Shown here piece after piece: positions 50,093 to 60,336 of a DNA stretch of 64,000 nucleotides (its first letter is position 1; the number at the start of each line of letters is the position of its first letter). Under the pieces are notes generated by a model that was not told the DNA's origin, did not search any database, and saw nothing but the letters and a program-made list of their open reading frames with translations. The stretch spans positions 27,442 to 91,441 of the forward strand of contig SGPM01000079.1 of the NCBI GenBank assembly GCA_004802725.1. Reading direction: 5' to 3'. The translations under genes and the position numbers were made by a program. The stretch is from Antrodiella citrinella (taxonomy: Eukaryota > Basidiomycota > Agaricomycetes > Polyporales > Steccherinaceae).

Positions 50093-50530
50093 GAGCATTC
50101 CCTGACAATAGGATGTCTCTTCGACGTCCCCTTGGTGGCTTTTTGGTTGGGCCCAACGGACGGACAAAGACTGTTGTACGATTATTGTATCACTTACTAC
50201 CTAAGCTGCTTTACGGTTGACGAATACAGCACCGGGGTCTGGATCTTATGCACGAGGTGTGTCGCGTGCCCGCCTGGATTACTTACGACACACGTTGAGT
50301 CTTGTGGTCGTAATTGATACATATTGCGATTGTTCGTCTACGGACCAGAGTCACCACACAGATAGAAAGACAAACTACACTGTACACAAATCGAAAGATC
50401 GTTTGGTACTACCTAAAACCCGTACTTCAAAAGTCAAATGTACACCAGGTTCATTGTCATGTGAATAAATAAGAAGTAGGTTGCGCGTGAATGACGTGGA
50501 GGGAAGGAGTAGATCGCTCAGGAACTACGG
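50093..50530. other. Convergent 3' intergenic region
   Basis: The dehydrogenase and PBDC1-type genes end toward each other over 438 bp. No ORF of interest. Confidence 0.4.
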
Positions 50531-51464
50531 TCACGCCTTCTTCTTGCCCTTCTCTTTCGTCTTTTCCGCTTTGGCCTTTTCTTTCGCGGCTTCCTCCTTG
50601 GCGAGTTCGTGTGCGCGGTCGTTTAGACCAAGACGGTTGCGTGCAATCTGAAATTGAACGATGAGACTGGTAGATAGGAACAAAGGGTATTCGGATGCTT
50701 ACCTCGAATGCGTAGAACTGCATTCGCGTCACTAATGGCAATAAGAGCCCGTCAGTCAGACTGTGAGGTCGTAGAGAGAAGGTGTAGACACACCAAATAT
50801 GGTGTTCTTTTCGCCGTACTCATCCGTCGCATCTGTCCGGATCAACGATCCAAAGTTGTAATCCTTCACTTTCTTCTCATACCTGCATACGGACGAGCTG
50901 TCAGAAAAGCCGCCGCATGGAACGGAGGCATGACAACGCACGAGTTGATGAAATCGCGCCAACGCTCCTTGCCATCCGGGCTCTTGAGCCAGTCCTCGTC
51001 TAGCTTCGTGACTTTGTCATATGGAGGTTCGTTCAGTTCCGGGAAGGTCGCCATTGTGTGCTCGAAGATCTCGTCGTCCAGTCTGCGGTGACAGCATTTG
51101 ATTTAGTTTCGAGTGCTGGCAACGGCGACGAGCACGGTGAGACGTACTTTGTCAGACGAAGGTCCCGCGGTGCGACTTTCTCTAGGAGGTTCCAGTACGT
51201 CTGAGAGAGCCTGTGATCAGGGCGGGTCGGCGGGTCGGGAGAAACAAGTAAAGAACATACCTGAGCATGTTCAACTGCTTTCACAGCGAACCTAGTCCTT
51301 CGTCAGGTTCCAAGCATAGTGGACACCTCGACGGACGACTCACTGTTTCTCAATCTGCAGACCGTCGCGTCAGCTCTGACCACGGGCGCGACGGTGACGA
51401 AGTCGAACATGAAACATACCTCGACAGCGTTTTGGGCGGTGTTCGGGTCGAATTTTCCAGCCAT
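50531..51464 (-). CDS. PBDC1/Ypl225w-type protein (eEF1A co-translational chaperone)
   Basis: Small conserved eukaryotic protein. Yeast Ypl225w has been reported as a chaperone for newly made eEF1A. The ATG at 51464 starts MAGKFDPNTAQNAVE; short exons add IEKQFAVKAVEHAQ and TYWNLLEKVAPRDLRLTKLD. The core follows: EIFEHTMATFPELNEPPYDK, LDEDWLKSPDGKERWRDFIN, EKKVKDYNFGSLIRTDATDE, YGEKNTIFVTRMQFYAFEIA and RNRLGLNDRAHEL. The C-terminus is a Lys/Ala/Glu-rich basic tail ending EKGKKKA, and the TGA is at 50531-50533. Seven or so short introns, all in frame. The assignment is firm from overall pattern. Confidence 0.92.
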
Positions 51465-52058
51465 TGTGGTCAAGTTCTATGGAGATGATGGTGGTTGAAG
51501 GAAGAAAGAGAGAAAGGGTGCGAGGTTGGAAATTCGGAAGAGGACTCTGGTTTCGTTTCGTCGGACAGTGCAGAGCTGGACCAGGACCCTGCTTCCGATG
51601 GGATTTAGATTCCGGCGAATACCGCCTCACGTGCTGCTTCCCTTCTCTCTTCCTCCCTCCTTCCTCCTCGACGTTTCTCCGGAAATCGTGGTCATGGGCG
51701 ACGCGAGCTTTGGCTGATGACCGTACGTATGACTGGAATGTGAGGGAACGGAGACTCGGAAGAGGCACAGCAGAGTTAGTTTACGCCGATACTTTTTCTA
51801 ATACACACGCGCGGTCACGACCGTCAGTCAGCGGACATAGGAGAATGTAGTAGGCGTTTCACTTCATGGATGTCAGGAGAAAGAGGTTTTCACGAGTGAA
51901 GAACACTGGAAGAACATACCCAATATACACCTCCTCTACCTGTTCAAATGGTATATGCGAACAAAATTATTGAGCGACCTAGGTTTAAAAATTCTCATTG
52001 TGTATGATATATGACCGTTTAGTGTACTTTATTGGGATGCAGCGCTGAAGCAAATAAA

Positions 52059-52091
52059 ACTCTGAGAGAGAGAGACTCAGAGAGAGAGAAT
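52059..52091. repeat. GA-rich low-complexity tract
   Basis: Two runs of GAGAGAGA separated by a short CTC spacer make an imperfect microsatellite. Confidence 0.8.
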
Positions 52092-52535
52092 GTAAATTCC
52101 GGGCCAGGTCCCTCTGCGCCGACATGCATACATATGTGCAGGTGAACATGCGCGACACAGAACCTGATGCGTGTACGGCACTTTCGAACGAGTATCTCCC
52201 GTAGGAGGGCACGCTGTAGTCTCCGTGGCTGACCTCGGTGCGNAANATTAATCGTTCCTTACTAGGCACGCTGCACATTCTCCACAGTGACCCATGAATC
52301 GATATCCGAGCTTGTTCGATGCCATCCAGCCCTTAGAACATCCTCGTCACCCTTTACAATACCCTCAATGGGGTTCGTACGATGGAGGGGGTATGAAGCC
52401 TTCTTTGAGGTCTTTTGGAGACTCTAACGAGTACAGTAATAGATGTTTTTTGACATAGACGTCCATGATGCTCTTGCACGCAAGGACGATTCGGCGTTTC
52501 ACGGCGAGTGATAAGTCTGCATTGCTACGTAACCT

Positions 52536-52784
52536 TACAGCTGTTTACCTTTTCGTAGGCGTAGTCCAAAATTACAGAACATTGGTCAGCTCTGACTGAC
52601 TCTGTAATGTTGACACCGAATTGCAGCAATCCGAGCTCCCGAAGCTTGCCCGAAGCCAGATCCGCCACCCAAAGCGGTGTATTTTGGTGCTTCCAGCACT
52701 CAGCAAGGTCATTTGACACTAGTTCCATCTCCGCGTTACCGCCCAAAAATCGATTTCACTCCTACGAAAAGGTAAACAGCTGCA
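52536..52784. mobile_element. MITE-like inverted-repeat element, copy 2
   Basis: The ends include a perfect 22-bp inverted repeat (52538-52559 and 52761-52782: CAGCTGTTTACCTTTTCGTA at one end, its complement at the other). Length (249 bp) and end sequence closely parallel the element at 41225-41469; both begin TACAGCTGTTT and share TCGTAGGCGT inside the repeat. The right flank reads CA instead of TA. No internal ORF with family resemblance. The interiors of the two copies differ. Confidence 0.65.
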
Positions 52785-53229
52785 ATAATCCGATGAGCTG
52801 CTGCGTCGATCTTCTTAGGCGAGTGAGTGTGAACTTTAACGTGAACTTCTATGGATCCCTGCTTCTTCCTATTCAGCGACTGGCGTAGTACTTCATTGTT
52901 TCAGCCTCTCCCGTTTTGATGTCGCATCCTCGCGTTATAAACTTGCTCAAGATGAATTCCGCTGGTCCAGTGTTCCGGAATATTGACAGCTCTGTTCGCA
53001 CCTAGTAGTTGGAACTCGCGGGACATTCTCCAAAGAGTCCAAACATTTCTTCACCTAGAAACCTCCATATCCGATCGATCCTTCTTCCTCTAAATCCGGG
53101 TGAGCCTCATCGTCATATTTCCGACGCAGAGTTCTCAATGAGAGTGTACTCATAAACGACCATCGTCGCACAACGTAGAATCTCCATAGTCATAACGTCC
53201 TCCATCTACCCCCATCTACACCGTGTGCC

Positions 53230-54312
53230 ATGTCTACCTCCACATCACCGCCCTTACGCATCGTCGTCGCAGGCGGGTCCATCGCCGGCCTCATGGCCGC
53301 CATCATCCTCAAACGTCTCGGGCACGACGCTACAGTATACGAGCGCGGACCCGCCGGCATGGGCTTGTTCAAGGACTCGGAGACGATTTAGTTCCTCGCA
53401 AAACACGACCTCACGCACACTCCTGCGGGATGCCCGTGCCTTTTCCGGCAGTGGGTGGACAAGTACGGGAAGGAGGTGCACAGGGTGAGGATATGGCGAC
53501 GAGCTAGGACTTGTTGCATGCCATCCTGCGCGTGAACTTCGATGGGCTAAGGACACCGCAGGTGCCGAATCCGCCCGAGGGCGACGCGAAGGGGACGTAC
53601 GTGCATGGGTACTGAGGTGTTGGATCTGTACATGAGGAGCAGCAGGGGGGGAGAAGAGGGGATAGAGAAGATCATGGAGGCGGACACGCTGACGGAGCGG
53701 GCGGGACGTTGCTGAAGTTCCTGCTAGCGGCAGCAACGAGCGCACCTATGTAGGCCACGTTGCCTGGCGTGGCACAGTCCTCGAATCGGAGCTCTCGTCC
53801 GGGACGCAGGAGCTCCTCAGTGAACACGTCGTCTTCCACCATCAGCCTCGCCTGCAGGCCGTGTCGTACATGATTCCGGGACCGACGGGAAGCGTCAACC
53901 CAGGAGAGAGGCGGATGAACTGGCTTTGGTATACGAACATCGAGAGGGGATCTGCGGAGTGGGTGAGTTGATGACCAACATCGACGGCGTGCAACACAAG
54001 TGGACTATGCCCCATGATGAGTCCGAGTGTATGGGAGAGGCAGGTGGCGGAGGGGCAAAAGCGGTTGCCGGCGTATGTGGCGGAGATGATGCGCAAGACG
54101 AAGGTTCCGTTCATCCAAGCCATCACCGACAATTTCACCTCGAAGGTAGTAAGGAACGATTGTCTTCCGCAACGAGGTCAGCCAAGGAGACCATCTCGAA
54201 GGCGGCATGCCTCGACGGAAGGGTGCTCATGCTTGGCAAGGCTCAGGCCGCATACTCCGTTTTAGGCGCTCTTGTTGTTAACCAAATCGGAATCCGTTAT
54301 GCGTTCCGATGA
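53230..54312 (+). pseudogene. FAD-dependent monooxygenase (salicylate hydroxylase-like) relic
   Basis: The 5' part is well preserved: after MSTSTSPPLR the frame reads IVVAGGSIAGLMAAIILKRL with the GxGxxG-like FAD loop (here AGGSIAG), then GHDATVYERGPAG. A TAG stop follows at 53389-53391, after which the same frame continues as KHDLTHTPAGCPC. Further pieces, LHAILRVNFDGLRTP (about 53518) and TYVGHVAWRGTVLESELSSG (about 53742-53800) with NWLWYTNIERGSAE (about 53915), lie in other frames. The YVGHVAWRG element is typical of the substrate domain of 2,6-dihydroxypyridine-hydroxylase-like fungal monooxygenases. I infer a decayed gene. Confidence 0.8.
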
Positions 54313-55313
54313 GTTGAACGTCCAGCTTCTCCCGCGATTCTAATTCGTCTCTCCAAATTTTGATCTCGAACAACGAGGACATGTGCGAAAAGATAGGCTC
54401 GTCCCCATCCGTTTTGGACGAGAGCGACCGTTCGCAAGCTTTACTCCCTTTTTCTGAGCTCCGAACTGACTGGCCACGCGAGTCTATGTAGCGAAAAGAT
54501 ACCGAAGCTCTTCCAACCCCAAACCTTCATTGGACACAGCAGCTACCTATAGGCTATCGGGGCGGAACGATATTCCGGTGTGAGTTCGACTACTAGTACT
54601 ACTAGTAGTCGGCCGCGGGCAGCCTGCCAGTGAGGTCAGTGAGGTCAGTGATATATTATCATTCACAGTTTCGAATGAACCAGGTGTGTGCAAAACCCAG
54701 GTACGTTTTCATGTTACTCAAGATGCAATATCCTTGCACTGACCTTAAAATTTACAGGATGTAGCGTGTTTCTATGTGCATGGGTGGGCTTTTACTCGAT
54801 CATGATTGCCGTAGGGATTGAGATCAAGTGAACACGTTCAGCTTATGACGGTCACGATTCCATGGTTTGCTAGCAGCAGTCTCAGCCCTCTTCCGCTTCG
54901 GAACACTTGGGAACCTGTGATGCGTCATGGTTCTGCAACCACATGTTTTCATGTTCGGATGAACATCGCCACACTGCCTTATGATCACAGGGAACGGCCA
55001 AGCTACACATTCAGGGAGGACCACATGTGTCTCTGTGATAATGAGGTTTCTTCCACATGATTCAGTGAAGTGGTAGTGCATGCCTTCGCCTTATGACTTG
55101 TACTTGCTATCAGGTGCGTACTGGTCAATTCTAACGTGGCAGATCCTTGCATTCTCAATCATTATTGTCTTCTATCTTCAGGTCCCGTGTCATGTATCAC
55201 ACAGCGAACTCCAGAGAACTGCCCGGGTCCATTCAAAAATTCTGCAGATTCTCTGACCCATGCCGACTGATTCGGTCGGCGTCTTCGCAGTACTACTACG
55301 GTCTACTATAAAG
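54313..55313. other. 1-kb intergenic region with repeats
   Basis: It contains the second copy of the hairpin repeat (54395-54467), a near-palindrome GACTACTAGTACTACTAGTAG at about 54589-54611, and a short tandem of TGAGGTCAG at about 54632-54650. The missing 5' part of the thaumatin relic is not recognisable here. Confidence 0.5.
54395..54467 (-). repeat. Dispersed hairpin repeat, copy 2
   Basis: The reverse complement of the repeat at 23274-23352, with the same stem (GGCTCGTCC and GGACGAGAGC) around a CCATCCGTTT-type loop. A few small gaps separate the copies. Confidence 0.75.
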
Positions 55314-56064
55314 TCAGGTTGCAAGCAGAACGACACGACTCGTCGCGACTGCGACTTCAGTAGCTCTAACCCGGCAACTCAGTGCGCAGACGGTGGGTGC
55401 AACGGTGGTTTGGTCTGTGACCCCAACACCGGCACAGGCGTTGCTCCTGCCACTCTCGCTGAGTTCACCCTTTCTGCTGCCGGTAACCAGGACTTTTATG
55501 ACCGTCAGTAGGCCTCTCAGCACGCTTTGTTTACAGAGCACTACAGAATCTGACACACGGTATTCAGTGTCCCTCGTGGATGGCTTCAATCTTCCTGTGC
55601 GCATCGACAATGACCAAGGGTGCGCCGTGCCCCAGTGCGCTGTGGACCTCGGTCCGAACTGTCCTGCGCCTTTCCAGGGCCCCTTCAACTCCACGGGCTT
55701 CCCTGTTGGTTGAAAGAGCGCTTGCTTGGTAGCTTCCGATCCCTGTAAGCGTTCTCAATGACAGTTGACGCAGAAATGGTGCAGTACTAAAATACATATC
55801 TCGATAGCGAACTCCCCTGCATGCTGCAGCGGACAGTACTACACGCCCCAGATCTGCCCGTCGTCCGGTTCCGCGGCCTATGATTACTTCAGTACGTTTC
55901 CCCTTTGTTCGTCTATCCAATCGAGCTCACACCTGGTTATAGAATCCAACTGTCCTGATGCTTACGCCTACGCGTATGACGAGAGCAGCGAATCTGCGCT
56001 CGGGATTTGCGATGCTTCTCTCGAGGCAGACTACACCATCACCTTCTGCCCTGCTCCTGAGTAA
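55314..56064 (+). pseudogene. Thaumatin-like protein relic, 5'-truncated and stopped
   Basis: The readable part begins near 55319 with GCKQNDTTRRDCDFSS and continues CADGGCNGGLVCDPNTGTGV, APATLAEFTLSAAGNQDFYD, then across an intron VSLVDGFNLPVRIDNDQGCA. These are hallmark thaumatin-family stretches. A TGA at 55711-55713 sits exactly where the conserved Cys of the G-C-K-S-A-C motif should be. After it the frame continues (KSACLVASD), then two further exons with SPACCSGQYYTPQICPSSG and SNCPDAYAYAYDESSESA and a normal end FCPAPE at a TAA at 56062-56064. The signal peptide and first 60 or so residues are missing. Thaumatin-like proteins are secreted, disulfide-rich beta-glucan-active or antifungal proteins. 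Confidence 0.88.
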
Positions 56065-56398
56065 AGCACTTTCGGAACCGAGGTTGTTTCTCAGCGAACA
56101 TTGGGTTGTTCTACGGCTGGATGATTTGTGATTGAGCTTCTCTTTCGACAAACTTAAAAATTTGGTTATCACTGCAGTTCGTATTTTAATCGCACCGTGA
56201 CTTAGATCTCTATGCTAGCGTTACTTGTCCTTCTTCTTTGTGAAACATGATGCTACATCAACGTCGTTTTCTTCTACTTTGACAAACGCGTTAACAAAGT
56301 CGGAGTCGTACGATCCAGAGGAAAACCTCAAGAGCCAGTATTGAAAATAACGATTCCACGCTCATGCCACTCCGTCATTTCCATATAGACCACGTCCT
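56065..56398. other. Convergent intergenic region
   Basis: The 334-bp gap separates the thaumatin relic and the F-box ORF. Nothing recognisable. Confidence 0.35.
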
Positions 56399-56856
56399 TC
56401 ACGAACCAGTCTTCCTCTCGAGGTCGAGGGTCTGAATGGGTTTTATTTCGGAACCGGAAGGGATGGGAAGATTGTTAAGGTCTGAGAAGTTGAAGTCCGC
56501 GAAAGATAAGTGTCGAAGGTTAGGTAATTTGACCAAAATTTGCGACAGGAGGCCGATGTCGAGGTGCTGCAGATGGCGCATGGTGTGCAGAGGCTGACTA
56601 GGCTTGTCCCATTGGAGAGCCAAGGAGCGGATACAGCTCCCGACGCACGGTGAGATTGTCAGGAGTTGTAAGAAGAGCTCGAAGCCTACAGCATCCGGTG
56701 CACCACTGACGACGACAGATCGGAAGAGGCGAGGTCGTGCGAGTTGACAGAAGAGACGTGAAGTCAGCGCCAGAGAGCACAGTGTGCGCGATACGCGAGA
56801 TGATCGAGGGTCCTCCGGGATGAAGTCGAAGATAGCGTCCCAGAGTTCTACAGCCA
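56399..56856 (-). CDS. Short F-box-like protein, probably C-terminally truncated
   Basis: The first true ATG is at 56856 (MAVELWDAIFDFIPEDPRSS); the frame extension to 56884 opens with TTG. The N-terminus has the F-box helix pattern typical of Agaricomycete proteins: VELWDAIFDFIPEDP, LCSLALTSRLFCQLARPRLF and RSVVV. One or two leucine-rich segments follow (MRHLQHLDIGLLSQILVKLP, NLRHLSFADFNF), and the frame stops at 56399-56401. At about 152 residues it is much shorter than the usual 400 or more of this family, and no splice donor extends it well. Likely a truncated family member; it could still make a small protein. Confidence 0.6.
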
Positions 56857-57993
56857 TTGTCAGCCAAGGCGCAGTTGAAGTCAAGTTGCTACATCGACGC
56901 TACTTGTGTCATACTGCGGAAAAGCGCCTCACTAAGACAGCAGTAGATTTCAGCATACAATTGTTGACTGAACACGTACCAGTATCTACCAGCACTTGAC
57001 TGCGACTGTTGTCGTGTGCCGCTGCGAGAAGGTGTCTGTCAACACGAGGTAAAAGAGTGGTGAAGCACTCGCAGTGCTTTTGACTTTGTCATTACGGCGC
57101 TTGAGTTGGAGACAAGCAATACAACTTCTCGTCGTCGGACATTCTTTCACATGTCCAAGAAGTTGATCGACGTTGATCGACGTTGATATGCTTGTGTGTT
57201 GCCTTGTTGCCTTGCTTGCAAGGGTCCCTGACAATGTTCAACCGGAAATACACCGATTGGCTCACACTTACATCAGTAAAACGTCGAAGATGGTCGCAGC
57301 TTGAGCGTGTGCTTGGGGCGCTTGATTCCATTTCAAGCATCGAGATGACCTTGAAATCTGACGAAAATGCTTGACACTGTAGTTCAGTTGTATGCTTGAT
57401 ACTCTTCAAAAGCATCAAAATAAGCACATTTAAGGCATCCAAAAGCAGGGTGAAAAGGATAAACAGCATTATATTGTCTGTCAAAGCATCTACTGTACTG
57501 TTGAAGGACTCGGACGGTAGAGGCTGGTGGTAGATCAGCAGGTCGAAAGTGAGGACATGAGGGAAGTGGTACACACACCTGTAAGTATATCCTCTGCTTT
57601 GAATTTATTCTAGCTAGCGTTTGCATATACTCGATTATCAATTGATTCGTGGCGGTTGTGTGAGATGTTGCATACTTGTTCGTTGACGCAAAGCCAAATG
57701 CGCGAAAATGACAAGTCTTTATGTAAGCGCTGATTCCTTTTTGGGACGCTCACCAAGTAGGGCGTCCGTCCAATTTGCCCAGCCGCCTAGCAGCCTACGG
57801 TAATCATTAGTCTCCGTGGCAAACTATAACGACATCTTATGAGTCTGACAGTCGATAAAACTATGTATATAGGTAATCATATGATGAAATCGAGAACGAC
57901 GACAAGCTGCGACAAGTCAATGAAAATTGACGACGACGGACGCATTTGACACATTCATTCCGCTATCCACGACTAATCGACGTGTTTTTCACC
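56857..57993. other. 1.1-kb intergenic region, no supported gene
   Basis: A minus-strand ORF at 57092-57574 has a hydrophobic stretch but no family resemblance. A short tandem of GTTGATCGAC (10-bp period) lies at about 57161-57186. Confidence 0.4.
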
Positions 57994-59708
57994 ATGAACT
58001 TCGACCTCCAATCCCACCGCACACAGCTCGTGCTGACCGCCATAGCAGCGTCCGCCGCGACCGCCGGTCTTGTATCTGCATACCACTCGCATGTCCGACG
58101 CACGAAGCGGCGTGAACTGGACAGAGACGTCAAACGCGCTCTTGCCTCCAAACCAGGACCTTCTGCATTCTCGGAGGTCCCATCACCACCCGACATTGGT
58201 ATCCATGAGCGGAGGACAGGAACAGAGCATATCGAACGGAACGTAGGGTTCGAATATGATGAGGAGCTGGTGAGGGAGCAGCTGGCACGGAACTACGCGT
58301 TTTTTGGCGAGGATGGTATGGCGAAGATTCGGAAGGGAAAGGTGGTGGTTGTCGGGTGTGGTGGCGTGGGCAGTTGGGCAGCAGTCATGCTGGTGAGATC
58401 GTAAGCAGCTCTTGGACCATTTCAATTATCCAGAGGAAATTGACGTTTGTGAAGAGGTATCACAGATATCCGACTCGTAGACTTTGACTACGTGACGTTG
58501 TCGTCTCTGAATCGACACGCAACCGCTGTTCTTGCGGATGTGGGTACGCCGAAAGTGAAATCTATAGAGCGGACAGTGAAGCAAATATGTCGCTGGGTGC
58601 AGGTCGATGCTAGGATTGACATTTGGCGGAAAGAGGCCGGCGGAGACTTGTTAGAGGGTGCGGACTGGGTCATAGGTACGTCTCATGCTCATTCTGGTTA
58701 TTTGATTTGACTGACCGATCTGCCAACTCAGATGCTATCGACAATATTACGACAAAGGTAGATCTGCTGAAATACTGCCATGACAATAAAATCAAGGTCT
58801 GTCTTGTCCGCTTTTGCTATCTTACGGCATGACTGACGCCACACTAGGCCTTTTCCTCCATGGGCGCAGGCGCGAAGTCAGATCCAACGCGTATCCAGAT
58901 TAGCGACATCTCATTTACGATGTACGACCCCCTTGCACGCTCAGTACGTCGGAGACTCCGTCTTCAGGGTGTTTCCTCCGGCATTCCAGTAGTGTACTCT
59001 ACTGAAGTACCTGGAGACGTCAAGTTGCTGCCTCTACCGGAAGAGGAGTTCAAGAAGGGAGACGTCAAGGAACTCGGCGTGTTTGATGATTTCAGAATTA
59101 GAATATTACCTGTCCTGGGTGAGTCCTGACCCTTGACTCGCGGCGCAAAGTCATTCTCACAACTGCTTAAGGCCCTCTGCCTTCGATATTTGGTCTAAAC
59201 ATCGCCACATACATTCTGTGCGACCTCGCCGGCCAGCCGATCTCCAACCCGCTGCCGATCAAAGGTCGTAAGAAGCTCTACGAGCGTATATACCGCGATC
59301 TTCTGCATCGGGAAGAAAAGATGGCAGGTCAAGCTTTGAAGTACGTCTATTGATGCATCACGCAACCCTTCAACTCATGAAGCTGACATTCTCCACACTT
59401 GTAGCCGACTATCGATAGACGAAGACGATGTCGGGATGCTGTTCGAAGACATCCACCGCGGTCGGTCCATCATCCCGCCACACGCCGTTCCCGTCCGCCC
59501 CGCACTGGTCAGATGGGACTTCACGCAGCCATTGTCGCTGGAAAATTGTGTTGCCATGGAATTCACGGACGCTGAGAAACATGTGACGGAGTGTGGGCCA
59601 GGCGGGGACGTGAAGAAGACGCCGGAGGAGGTGTGGGGAAGCGACGTGGCGCAGGTGGTGACGAGGCGACAGGAAGAAGTGAGAAGAGAAAGGGAGTGGG
59701 TGATGTAA
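57994..59708 (+). CDS. TCD1: tRNA threonylcarbamoyladenosine dehydratase (ct6A synthase, Tcd1/2-like)
   Basis: E1-like ThiF/MoeB-fold enzyme that uses ATP to convert t6A at tRNA position 37 into its cyclic form; the yeast Tcd proteins are associated with mitochondria. The ATG at 57994 starts MNFDLQSHRTQLVL with an N-terminal hydrophobic helix (LVLTAIAASAATAGLVSAY). It continues ERNVGFEYDEELVREQLARN and YAFFGEDGMAKIRKGKV. The ATP-binding loop VVVGCGGVGSWAAVMLVRSG is completed across an intron and is followed by IRLVDFDYVTLSSLNRHATA. DAIDNITTKVDLLKYC and FSSMGAGAKSDPTRIQISDI are also typical. The C-terminal extension PPHAVPVRPALVRWDFTQPL matches fungal Tcd proteins. Five or so introns keep frame. 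Symbol by similarity; Tcd1 and Tcd2 cannot be separated here. Confidence 0.93.
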
Positions 59709-59792
59709 CGTGTTGATACCACTTCCTATCAATATGTTTCTGAAAGGCACGGTACAGCTAAGTGGGAACGCGTCAAAATAATCAACTTGAAC

Positions 59793-60121
59793 TCACCCAG
59801 GTATGAATTCTTTGATTTCGCCGCCAGTCTTCTCATTGGATCCAATTTCGACCCAAGACCTAGCGTCGAACAACGCGTCCAGCCGCTCCCTCACCCAGAA
59901 TTTGCCGTTTGCTTTCTGTCGCGCATATCCCGGGTCGTTGAGATTCGGTGTCCGAATAATACTCTGCACTTCCCTGAGTTTCGAAACAGCCTCGGAGTAC
60001 TGCAAAGCGTTATTAGTAATATTGACTAATTGGTCGCTCGAAACAAGCGACTCACCTTCCACGAAGCGCCATCATCCTCGTTCTTCAATTTCTTGACTCC
60101 CGACGAGGAGGATGGTGCCAT
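59793..60121 (-). pseudogene. Acyl-CoA carboxylase beta-subunit (carboxyltransferase) 5' fragment
   Basis: The ATG at 60121 starts MAPSSSSGVKKLKNEDDGAS. A clean intron (60001-60056) leads to a second exon with YSEAVSKLREVQSIIRTPNL, GYARQKANGKFWVRERLDAL and FDARSWVEIGSNEKTGGEIK, ending EFIPG. The RERLDALFDxxSWVEIGS stretch is typical of the start of carboxyltransferase subunits of acyl-CoA carboxylases. The exon ends at a good donor (GTGAGT at about 59789), but the downstream exons are absent: the TCD gene on the other strand ends only about 80 bp away. I infer a gene stub left by a deletion or rearrangement. A short product ending at the immediate TGA is possible. Confidence 0.7.
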
Positions 60122-60336
60122 TGCGATTCTACACGTCTGCACTGTAGTGTAAGACTATACGGTCTTCTGGGTGCTCCTTCTACTGAATGCTTGATGTGAC
60201 CTCCTTCACCTCCGGCCCAAGCTGCTTCCGCGTAGTCCCGTGTAGTCACGCGCTATTGCGTTTTCATATACTTAACTCCTCTTAGGTCTCACAAAGGGCG
60301 AATCGTTCACTGGAATGAAGAGGTCGTTGAAAGAAT
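60122..60336. promoter_or_regulatory. Former bidirectional promoter between two carboxylase gene stubs
   Basis: This 215-bp gap separates two outward-pointing ATGs of functionally related gene fragments. It most likely was a shared promoter. No TATA box stands out. Confidence 0.4.

Larger units (their letters stand above)
51465..53229. other. 1.8-kb intergenic region with MITE-like element and ambiguous bases
   Basis: It holds the divergent promoter of the PBDC1-type gene, an imperfect GA-rich low-complexity tract at about 52059-52091, two N bases at 52243 and 52246, and the inverted-repeat element at 52536-52784. No gene is supported. Confidence 0.5.

Noticed and set aside
41031..52888. A recurring peptide pattern A-Y-(D/E)-x-x-(A/V)-N-S-C in four ORFs on both strands
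   Set aside because: All four are translations of the terminal inverted repeats of the two MITE-like elements, so the peptide similarity follows from DNA repeats and not from a gene family.
57092..57574. Minus-strand ORF of 160 codons with a hydrophobic stretch
   Set aside because: No family resemblance, no splice partners and no promoter-like context; it looks like a chance ORF.
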